A stretch of DNA of 11,422 nucleotides from Zychaea mexicana (Eukaryota; Mucoromycota; Mucoromycetes; Mucorales; Lichtheimiaceae): positions 1 to 11,422 of the forward strand of contig NW_026516963.1 of the NCBI RefSeq assembly GCF_025766255.1, written 5' to 3'. Below the pieces are notes generated by a model that was given only the letters and a program-made list of their open reading frames with translations, had not been told where the DNA came from and ran no database searches. Positions within the stretch are counted from its first letter, which is position 1, and each line of letters begins with the position of its first letter. A program made the translations under genes and the position numbers. Positions 1-7,029 of the stretch are shown piece by piece.

Positions 1-310
1 CTCGTCCTCATTCTACTGCACTAAACGGTTCGTTTTTTTGGAGTACTGGATGGTGAGATATCGTCGTGCGCGAATCGCCCCTTTTTGGCTGACTTTGGTG
101 TATATATATATGATCCACTATAAGTGCACGCGTACCGTTTCGGGCTGTTGCTTGTCGACATGGTATGGTAGAGACACCAAACCACCAGCGTCACGTTCGT
201 CTGCTCGTCCTTATCCTGCTACTGTAAACAGAACGTTGTTTGGAGTACTGGATGGTGAGATACTGCACAGATGGGAATGGCTGCTTATTGCTTTTTTTCT
301 TTGCCAGTTT
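1..310. repeat. 202-bp satellite monomers, left end of composite copy X
   Basis: Two monomers of the 202-bp satellite, recognised by the core GGTGAGATATCGTCGTGCGC after GGAGTACTGGAT. The anchor GGATGG falls at 48 and 250, a spacing of 202. The second monomer is a variant whose core is replaced by GAGATACTGCACAGATGGG and which grades into the B block. The same two monomers recur almost unchanged at 10254-10565 and, much diverged, at 2063-2400. The array is cut by the window start, so the full number of monomers in copy X is unknown. Open frames across it are translations of the satellite, not genes. Confidence 0.93.
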
Positions 311-1157
311 GCCAAATAAGAAAGTAAACACCTACCGCCATGACTGTTGCTCCTTGTAGAAATACTTATGACATAGACTCGACGTTGCCATTGCGTTGTT
401 TGCGTTCTCGCATAACGTAAAGAAGAAAGCCGGCCGTTACTGTGCAGACTGCTGCAGGTTTTGCTATGCTCGTATTGCTGTCCTGCTGAGATATGACAAG
501 TCATTCAACTGGCAAATGGCTTTTCCAAAAGCTTTAATGGCGAAGATGTAGCGTCCGTTTGTTGTAATGCTTGTTGCTATAGTGCAACTGTTACTGAAAG
601 CGAAATGCGTAGTATGAGTGTTGAGAAGAAAGCGTGCAAGATGAGGGTGTTGCTCGAGTGATGAAGTTGAAAAAAAATATAGGACGAGTGTTGTTCGAAT
701 GGTGATTAAAAGGAACGTGACAAGCGGCAAAGCTGAATTCAATGGAGCGTGTGCGAGTTTGCAATTGAGCAAGTCGAGTGTTGGAATGGCGGCGAGCAGT
801 AAGTAAAGGAGTGAAAGAGATGCAGAAGCTTCCTTTCGTAAAAAATTTTCTTTGGGGAGCGCTGTACCTTCGGCTTTCCCAAACGCGGCACTTATCATAG
901 ATGCTATCACCTTTTCGTTTCCTCACGTTCCTTCTGCCTTTCCCATCCGTTTGCGCTTGTAATCAACACTTCTTTTACAACATATTTTCGATCACTGCCA
1001 TTTTACTTTCATCTGCTAAAATGTGTCCGATATAAGTTTATGATCTGTCAAATATACGTACAAATACATACAGCATCCAAGAAGTATATAAAATAGCCAA
1101 CAAATAAAACAATCCAAAATAAGAGGTGGTGGAGAAGAAGAAGAGAGTCCCATATAC
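285..1157. repeat. B block, copy X (dispersed block next to the satellite)
   Basis: A non-tandem block of about 870 bp that follows the last satellite monomer. It aligns end to end with 10537-11422: by eye about 98% identical up to about 970, then clearly lower until about 1100, then high again. A diverged form occurs at 2400-3845. Its first bases (GCTTTTTTTCTTTGCCAGTTTGCC) still resemble the satellite stretch CCCCTTTTTGGCTGACTTTGG, so the block starts inside a monomer. Minus-strand frames of 111-148 codons exist, but copy Y switches frame relative to X and Z, so I do not call them genes. Function unknown. It may be an old transposable-element or gene-flank fragment carried by satellite duplication. 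Confidence 0.85.
1085..1096 (+). promoter_or_regulatory. TATA-like string in B block (X)
   Basis: TATATAAAATAG, with the equivalent TATAAAAAATAG at 11350-11361 in copy Z. It lies in the part of B that differs most between X and Z, yet the string is kept. An AATAAA follows at 1103-1108 (11368-11373 in Z), so the site could also belong to a transcript end. No convincing downstream gene is visible, and in AT-rich DNA such strings arise by chance. Confidence 0.25.
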
Positions 1158-1648
1158 ATCCAAGCTCATCAATTGGAAACTCTAAACCCGAAACCTTAGT
1201 AAACCCGGACCAGGACTTGCGCGTTCGACTAAACCTGCTCGCTCACTGGCGTTCGCTGCCAGGCCCCTAAACCCGTTGCGCTTAATACCCTTCTTTTCAG
1301 CCTATTGAGTGTCTTAATGCCCCACGATGTCCTATGTTCATCAGTAACGTAGCTGCTGGACATCTGGCCAATGCAGCAGTAAGATCTGTTGGATCGCTTG
1401 AACAAAGCGGTTGCAACTGTGTGTGTAAGCAAGAAGCCTACGTAACTGCGGAAATGCTGCTGTTCCTGTTTTTTTTTCACAAGCATCTGAACTCACAACT
1501 ACAAGCTCTAACGACGACGTATTCGATACAACTTGATGCTGATGTTCTCTTTTCAATGATTCCACTCTCAACTGGGGAAATGCAGTGTCTCTTAGTCAGG
1601 AAATACACAGACCGGTCATTTTTATTCTATAGTATCTCCTTCATCATT
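1158..1648. other. Single-copy spacer with no recognised gene
   Basis: This stretch has no second copy in the window. It starts with scattered TAAACC motifs and then reads as ordinary mixed sequence. A plus-strand frame of 117 codons (1334-1687) runs through it and into the C block. It shows no recognisable domain, has a run of phenylalanines from a T tract, and ends inside the repeat. I see no reason to call it a gene. Confidence 0.6.
1182..1274 (+). repeat. Four dispersed TAAACC(C/T) telomere-like motifs
   Basis: CTAAACCC at 1182, TAAACCC at 1200, CTAAACCT at 1229 and CTAAACCC at 1267. These match the C-rich strand of the TTTAGGG telomere type (plants, many algae, oomycetes). They are not contiguous, so this is at best a decayed interstitial telomeric tract. 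Chance is possible. Confidence 0.3.
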
Positions 1649-2062
1649 ATAGCAACAGCGGATATTTCACTCATCAGCTTCCACTAAGTGAAGTTTCATA
1701 TACTAATATGCAACAGAACCGCAGATACCACATTTGCTAATGTATTTTCAAGCTTGAAGCATATGGAGCTGTTTTTGCATATCAAACGACAACAGAATCT
1801 CATTTCATGAAATACCAGTTTATTAAAGCATGCTAATACTATACACTCAAAAAATGCTATTGTTTCCTTACCTGAAGATAACCACCACTTCCACACCGCA
1901 ATAAAAGAAGGAACCAGCTTTGCTATCTTTATATCCTTGGTATCCTTCTCTTCCTCACCTGTGTAATAATGAGATACCACCATGCCTGGATCCTTGTACT
2001 AGTACTCATTTGCTTGAAGCCGCTCTTGCTCTAAAAATAATCCGCACACTCCTTTCACCTCT
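1649..2062. repeat. C block, copy Y (dispersed block preceding the satellite)
   Basis: Aligns with 8570-8994 in the same orientation. Shared landmarks in order: CAGCTTCCACT, ACAGAACCGCAGAT (CAGAACCGCAGAT in Z), ATGTATTTTCAAGCT, TATGGAGCTGTTTTTG, CGACAACAGAATCTCATT, ACACTCAAAAAATGCTATTG, GGATCCTTGTA, CATTTGCTT and GCCGCTCTTG. Flanks are about 90% identical by eye, but 1872-1958 is much less alike (about 65%). The block ends by grading into the satellite at GTTGCTCG. The plus frame that is open over 138 codons in copy Z is broken here by several stops. No known element is recognised. Confidence 0.88.
1872..1958 (-). other. Exon-like segment bounded by splice-like sites (C block, Y)
   Basis: On the minus strand the segment follows ACACAG (acceptor-like) and ends at CAG|GTAAGG (near-consensus donor). 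Copy Z has the same arrangement at 8809-8893 (TTTATAG acceptor-like, CAG|GTAAGG donor). Lengths are 87 and 85 nt, so the reading phase is not kept between copies, which argues against simple coding. An open minus frame of 95 codons (1696-1983) covers it but continues through the donor. This could be an untranslated exon, a decayed exon, or coincidence. Confidence 0.2.
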
Positions 2063-2400
2063 GTTGCTCGTTGACATGACGTGCTAGAAACACCAAACTG
2101 CCATCGTCGCGTTCGTCCGCGCGTCCTTATCCAGCCGCTGTAAACCAATCGTTATTTATATTATTCGATGGTGAGATATCGTCGTGTGTGAATCGCAACT
2201 TTTTAGCTGAATTTGGCGTATATAGATGATCCACTATATAATACACGTGTACCATTGCTGCTCGTGCTCGTGGATAAGAGTTTCTAGAGACACCGGACCC
2301 GTATCGTCGCGTTTGTCAGCCCGTCCTTATTTTTTTTCTGTCACAGTAAACGGAACGTTAATTGGAGTACTCAATGGTGATATATAGCCGTGTGCGAATA
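2063..2400. repeat. Diverged 202-bp satellite monomers, composite copy Y
   Basis: Two diverged monomers with anchors at 2166 (CGATGGTGAGATATCG) and 2372 (CAATGGTGATATATAG), spacing 206. Order and landmarks match the family: GTTGCTCGTTGACATGACG, AGAAACACCAAACTGCC, core, TTTTTAGCTGAATTTGGCG, TATA run and GATCCACTATA. Only two monomers separate C from B here, against eight core repeats in copy Z. Confidence 0.88.
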
Positions 2401-2574
2401 GCTGCTTTTTTTTGCCAGTTTGCCTGATAAAAAAGAATAGACACTTACGGTCAAAAGAAGAAAGCCGGCCGTTACGGTGCAGACTGCTGTAGGTTTTGCT
2501 GTGCTTGTGTTGTTGTCACGCTGAGATACTCGCAGGTCATTCAACTGGCAATTTCATTATTCCAATTAGTTGTA

Positions 2575-2772
2575 ATGGCAGAGATGTTGCGTCCGTTTGT
2601 TGTAAAGTTTGTTGCTAGAGTGCTGCTGTTGCTGCTGATGTATGTTGCTGCTCTCGTCAATAACAATGCTGCGGCAGTTGTTACTACAAAGGAAAACACA
2701 ATAAAAAAGTGGCCGAGTCCATCCACAGTAGGAACAAAGAATCCACTGAGACAAAGACTATGTGCTCTTTAG
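2575..2772 (+). CDS. Small open frame with hydrophobic N-terminus (65 aa), doubtful
   Basis: ATG at 2575 opens a 65-residue frame starting MAEMLRPFVVKFVARVLLLL, followed by more hydrophobic residues and then a polar tail rich in K, T and P. The start resembles a signal peptide or one membrane segment. In copies X and Z the matching ATG is kept, but codon 5 is TAG instead of TTG, and the second half of the frame lies in sequence found only in Y. Either the frame is accidental, or X and Z carry a dead version. No family is recognised. The leucine/valine run comes from GTTGCTGCT-like simple sequence, which favours accident. Confidence 0.15.
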   Translation: MAEMLRPFVVKFVARVLLLLLMYVAALVNNNAAAVVTTKENTIKKWPSPSTVGTKNPLRQRLCAL

Positions 2773-3008
2773 TATCATATACGTAAAATACAATAGCCAT
2801 TCCAGTGCTGAATTTTGTAGAAAATGTTCAAAGTACCTGATGAGGGCCAAGCAAAGAAGAAAACGACGCCGGACAGAGTTGACGTTAGTAACACAGAAAT
2901 AAAGAGCTTGGTCCTGGGATCATAAGATCATAGCAAAATGAAGGACAGAGACCAGGCCATTGTCAGAGATGCAATTCATTTGAGGGCCGTTCAAAGGTGT
3001 TGAAAAAA
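2690..3008. other. Insertion specific to B block copy Y
   Basis: X and Z pass directly from CTGTTACTGAAAGCGAAATG to GTGTTGAG, while Y has about 320 bp of different sequence between the equivalent points. The segment is less AT-rich than its surroundings and purine-rich on the plus strand, unlike the neighbouring satellites. No terminal inverted repeats or clear target duplication are visible. It may be captured host sequence, or sequence that X and Z have lost. Confidence 0.6.
2824..3003 (+). pseudogene. Possible gene fragment with one in-frame stop
   Basis: From ATG at 2824 the frame gives 33 residues beginning MFKVPDEGQAKKKTTPDRVD, meets TAA at 2923-2925, then stays open for 25 more codons to TGA at 3001. 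Both halves have protein-like composition (charged, balanced, without low-complexity runs), unlike other frames in the window. An acceptor-like TTTTGTAG lies just before it. I recognise no family. It may be a broken exon or a chance frame. Confidence 0.2.
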
Positions 3009-3436
3009 AAGTGCGAGATGCGTAATATTCGAGTGTTGAGAATAAAGAAAGCGTATAGGACAAGTGTTGCTCGAGTGGTGACTGAAAGGAACGTGAGTTG
3101 CGGCAAAGCTGAATTCAATGGAGCGTGTGTGAGTTGGCAATTGAGCAGGTCGAGTGTTGCAATGGCGGCGAGCAGTACGTAATAAAAAAAACAAGTAGAG
3201 GAAAAAGAAGTGAAGGAGCGAAAGAGATGTAGAAGCTGCCTTTCGTAAAAAAAATTTTTTTGTGGAGCGGGCTTTACCAAACACGGCGCTCATGACCGAA
3301 GATGCTATCCCCTTTTCGCCTTGCCTTGCCGTTTTCCCACGTACCTTCTGCCTCCCGCTTGCTATCGTTTTTTTTCCATCTGAGCTTGTCATCGATACTT
3401 CTTTGCTAATCCCTTTTTAGAAAATTTTGGTCATCG

Positions 3437-3735
3437 CTGGTCATCGCCTCTGGTCATTGTACACGCTTTTGGAAATTTTTGGTCATCGCCTCTGGTCATC
3501 GCCTTCCCTTTTTTACTCCGCTGGTCATCGCCTCTGGTCATCGCCTCCTCCTTTCTATCACCGCTGGTCATCGCCTCTGGTCATCGCCTCCCCCTTTCTG
3601 TCACCGCTGGTCATCGCCTCTGGTCATCGCCTCTCCCTTTCAGTCACCGCTAGTCCTTCCCTCTAGTCTTTACCTTCCCTTTTTGTCTCCACTGGTCATC
3701 GCCTTCCCCCCATTCTTGCAAATGCTCCCCCCACC
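3437..3735 (+). repeat. 43-bp minisatellite (CTGGTCATCGCCT pairs)
   Basis: Units start at about 3437, 3479, 3521, 3564, 3607, 3650 and 3692, giving a period of 42-43. In most units a 13-bp motif CTGGTCATCGCCT is present twice and is followed by about 17 bp of C/T-rich sequence ending in CACCG, so the array has two levels. The unit at 3650 is degenerate. Since 43 is not a multiple of three, the frames crossing it (79 and 98 codons, with GHRLWSS-like repeats) simply cycle through frames and are not repeat proteins. It sits inside B block copy Y. Confidence 0.92.
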
Positions 3736-3784
3736 ACTGTTCCTTTTGGGAAAAATCTGGTCATTGACCAAATAAAGTTTTGGT

Positions 3785-3845
3785 CATTGTTTGGTCACTG
3801 TCATTTCACTTTTCCCTGCTTAAATGTGTCCGACATAGGTTTATA
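3785..3845. repeat. B block, copy Y, continuation after minisatellite
   Basis: TTGGTCACTGTCATTTCAC and the following CTGCTTAAATGTGTCCGACATAGG match X at about 986-1040 (CGATCACTGCCATTTTAC, CTGCTAAAATGTGTCCGATATAAG). This shows the 43-bp array interrupts the block. The match stops at GTTTATATTTCTTGATTTC, where low-complexity DNA replaces the rest of B, so the TATA-like end is missing from copy Y. Confidence 0.75.
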
Positions 3846-4260
3846 TTTCTTGATTTCTTGATTTCTTTATTTCTTGATTTCTTGATTTCTTGATTTCTTT
3901 ATTTCTTTATTTCTTGATTTCTTTATTTCTTGATTTCTTTATTTCTTTTTTCTTTGTTCTTTATTTTCTATTTCCTTATTTTATATTCTATATTCTTAAT
4001 TCTTTATTCCTTATTCTTCATTCTTTATTCTTGATTCTTTATTCTATATTCTTTATTCTTTGTTCTTTATTCTTTATTTTTTATTTCTTTATTTCTTTAT
4101 TTTATATTCTATATTCTTGATTCTTTGTTCTTTATTCTTGATTCTTGATTCTTGATTCTTCATTCTTGATTCTTGATTCTTGATTCTTCATTCTTGATTC
4201 TTGATTCTTGATTCTATATTCTGTATTCTGCAATTTTTATTCTTTATTCTGTATTCTATA
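3845..4260 (+). repeat. Low-complexity TTTCTTGA (8-mer) to TTCTTGA (7-mer) tract
   Basis: The first part, to about 3955, is a run of 8-base units TTTCTTGA and TTTCTTTA. The middle is irregular TTCTTTA/TTCTATA. From about 4010 to 4225 it is mostly 7-base TTCTTGA with TTCTTCA variants. Purines are scarce on the plus strand throughout. The 76-codon frame at 3890 is rich in L, F, I, S and Y only because of this composition. Confidence 0.93.
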
Positions 4261-4800
4261 TCTTAAGTTGTGATTTATAATTCTTGTATTCTATGTCTCA
4301 AATATTAAATGTTGAGTTTATTAGTTCTAAATTAATCTAATATTTTATTTTATAATTATTTTTAAAATAAAATCAAAATCCATCTCATATCTCAGATTTA
4401 AGCCTCACGTATATTCAGCGCTCATATCTCTTTGGTAACCATGATTTGAGAACTAGTCATTGCTAAATTCTTATTTTTATTTGTTTATATATATATTTAT
4501 ATCTTAATATGTCCTCTTGTCTTTTCTTTATTTCTTATTCAGTCATGTTTTATCTGTATATATTATATATTCAATTTATATTTGAGCGATGTTACTCTTG
4601 CTTTTTTATTCAGTTCATTCTATATATAGTTTAACTGTTTATATATTATACTTGATTTATAATGCTTTCTCTGCATCTTTTATATTATACTTAATGCTAG
4701 TATATACTATGCATGATTTATATCTTAATATTTTCACGTATATTTTCTTTATTTCATTCAATTAATGTTTCATGCAGTATTCACTATAGTTATTTCTCAC
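4260..4800. other. AT-rich spacer, partly decayed 80-bp repeat
   Basis: No gene. Fragments such as TATATCTTAATA, ATGCTTTCT and TATACTATGC recur at irregular spacing. They resemble pieces of the 80-bp minisatellite to the right without its GC-richer centre. An 11-bp perfect inverted repeat lies at 4342-4373. Confidence 0.65.
4342..4373. repeat. AT-only inverted repeat (11-bp arms)
   Basis: ATTTTATTTTA at 4342-4352 and TAAAATAAAAT at 4363-4373 are perfect complements around a 10-base spacer. In such AT-rich DNA it may be chance. It is also the kind of sequence found in scaffold-attachment or easily unwound regions. Confidence 0.4.
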
Positions 4801-5345
4801 CTTAGTCAGTTTACTTGTGCTTTCTTCGCTTTGCTCGGGTTACTTCGCATCATCCGGGTTTATACTATGCTTCATTCCTATATCTTAATTACTCTACTTA
4901 TGCTTTCTCCGCTTCGCTCGGGTTGTGGTTTGTACACGGGTTTATGCTATGCTCCATTCCTATATCTTAGTTACTCTACTTGCACTTTCTCAGCTTCACT
5001 CAAGTTGTGGTTCGCACACGGGTTTATGCTATGCTTGATTCCTTTCTTAACTACTCTACTTGCACTTTCTCAGCTTTGCTCTGATTTTGCTTCGCACACG
5101 GGTTTATGCTATGCTTTATTCCTATCTTAATCACTCTCCTCATGCTTTCTTCGCTTCGCTTGGGTTGCACTTCGTGCATGGGTTGACGCTACACTTTATT
5201 CATATATCTTAATTACTCTACTCATGCTTTCTTCGCTTCGCTCGGGCTGTGCTTCGCACACGGGTTTACACTACGCTTTATCCCTATCCTAATCACTCTC
5301 CTCATGCTTTCTTCACTTCGCTCGGGTTGTGCTTTGCGTGGGTAT
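4800..5345 (+). repeat. 80-83-bp minisatellite with a hairpin in each unit
   Basis: Seven units, with the TTTCT landmark at 4821, 4904, 4986, 5066, 5146, 5228 and 5308 (spacings 83, 82, 80, 80, 82, 80). A unit reads roughly: CTTAATTACTCTACT, TGCTTTCTTCGCTTCGCTCG, then a small hairpin such as TGTGC-TTC-GCACA, then ACGGGTTTATGCTATGCTT. The GC-richer centre sits in AT-rich DNA and resembles the GC clusters seen in some organelle and protist genomes. The 121-codon frame at 4765 crosses units out of phase and is not a gene. Confidence 0.93.
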
Positions 5346-7029
5346 ATACTATAGGTATTAAACCATAATACCCAAACATTGAAAAATCCACGATTTCCAT
5401 TTTCATCCGAAAAAAGAATAATATCTAAAAAGTTTCAAGTTCAAGAAAATAAAGCACTTTCGATCTGAAGATGACATAGTGTTTAATCTATATAACTTAT
5501 TATCTATATAAACATGTTTGATCCATAACAATTTTTTTGAATCTATAGAAAATATTTTATTAGTAATTAATATATAAAATTACCTTATTATCATATTGAA
5601 TGATTGTTTATTGGAAAATCTACTAAATCCACTATATTTCTTTGCTACAGTATAAATTATTCCCAGTACAGATGCAGGTGTTGATATATGTGATAATGAA
5701 GACAACACTGGAACTGTTGCTTCATTTGTATGCTGAAGCTCTTATCGACACTACTGTTTGTTGTATCCACCATGATCAATAACACATATTCTTTAATTGG
5801 TCATTAACGATTGCTGTTATTTCCCTCATAACCTCACTTGTGCGGACATTTCTTTATTCATACACATCTTGGTGAAACACCGATCAGCTATGCTCAGGAA
5901 GAAGTTGTCATTATTGGGATCACGTAATTCACATTAGCTACTATCTGAGGCATTTACCCAGATGTACCTTTTACTCATGCATCATACATTACTTAATCCT
6001 ATATAATTGATTTGTAACATCAATTCATCCGTTCAATGCACACACCGTGGTAGTTGCCAAGGATAAGCCATTTCTTATAAATAGTGAGAACTTTTGTTAT
6101 CATAATAAACCAATTTCAATTCCTTTCGGGTCTCGTTGACTTATTCTGTCTCTTTTGGTTTATTGGATATTACACTGTTGATAGTAATAGTCATCATCAT
6201 CATCATCATTATTTTGTAGTTCTTCTGCTAAAAATGTCAAAAGAATACTTTTTAACATCATTGCCGTCGTTCTTCTTGGTAGATTACTGCCAAATCTGAT
6301 GCATCATCATCATCGTCAATGTCTCTAGACGGCGCTCAAATGATTCATATTGGCTGTGTGGGGTTGTATATGTGAGGATCGTGAGTGCATGATAGTAGTT
6401 GCTTATATTTTCTTTCTAAACATTGATCTAAAAAACGTCAAAACGAAACCGTTTATTGTCATTGCCATTGTTTTCTTCAACAAAATGTTGCCAATATATA
6501 AGATCCAATATCAACATTGCCTAATGATACTGCCAGCTCATAGACATGTGTATTATTATTATTAGTACAGCATCATGCTAGATGCTAAAGTGATCCAGCA
6601 TTCTACACAGCACAATTAGACCTTTTATTGTCATCGTTATTATGGTGCTGCATAGAATGCTTTCAGCAACTATTATCTAATGCTATTATCAATTATTGTT
6701 TATACCCACGCTTGGTCCTATTTTTTTTACAAGTTCTTGGTAAAAACATAGTCTCTTAGAGTCTAGTCTTGATATTTTTGGTCGCTGCTGAATATACGTT
6801 TGAATGATACTCAATATAGCAAGTGCCGTCGTCCATTTGGGATATATGTTACTAACAGACAATTAAAGAGAGGCAACAAAAAAAACATAAGTTCATACTC
6901 AATACATAAGAGTTTGACCAGAAGACATACTTTCTAAATAGTTTCTATATACGGTCTGAACCATCACTGCAAAAAGAAACATGTATTACCTAGGAGTTTT
7001 GGAGTGAAACGAGGGGAATATGAGTTGAT
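5346..7029. other. AT-rich region without recognisable genes
   Basis: About 1.7 kb with no recognisable gene. Short frames (71 codons at 6084 and 6350) are rich in I, F, L and H from AT and CAT runs. A faint internal repetition exists near 6230-6293 and 6428-6494 (both with GTCAAAA, CATTGCC and TGCCAA in order). It could be a very old version of the satellites on either side, but I cannot show that. Confidence 0.6.
6191..6209 (+). repeat. (TCA)n microsatellite
   Basis: Six TCA/CAT repeats. Shorter relatives follow at 6302-6316 (CATCATCATCATCG) and about 6551 (TATTATTATTATTAG). Confidence 0.9.

Larger units (their letters stand above)
2400..3425. repeat. B block, copy Y, main part (diverged, with indels)
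   Basis: Matches copies X and Z through AAGAAAGCCGGCCGTTAC, GCAGACTGCTG, GTCATTCAACTGGCAA, GCGTCCGTTTGTTGTAA, AAAGCTGAATTCAATGGAGC and GCTTTCGTAAA-like landmarks. Relative to X it lacks about 85 bp (X 331-417) and carries about 320 bp of its own (near 2690-3008). The end of the block reappears after the 43-bp minisatellite at 3785-3845. It is clearly the oldest or fastest-diverging of the three B copies. Confidence 0.82.

Noticed and set aside
38..319. Repeated 93-aa frame (MEYWMVRYRR...) at 38 and 10290 as a conserved small protein
   Set aside because: It is the direct translation of the 202-bp satellite. 202 is not a multiple of three, and other monomers break the frame.
464..926. Minus-strand frames of 111-148 codons in B block X (and 10758-11195 in Z) as a gene
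   Set aside because: X and Z are too similar to be informative, and the diverged copy Y switches frame between matching segments, so no single reading frame is kept.
3427..3775. GHRLWSS-type repeat protein
   Set aside because: The 43-bp unit shifts frame at every repeat, and the same motif appears in two overlapping frames. It is a minisatellite artefact.
4765..5130. 121-codon frame as a membrane protein
   Set aside because: It spans units of 80-83 bp out of phase, and the hydrophobicity comes from T-rich sequence.
6084..6299. 71-codon frame with a six-histidine run as a metal-binding protein
   Set aside because: The histidines are a (CAT)n microsatellite in AT-rich DNA, and no other coding sign is present.
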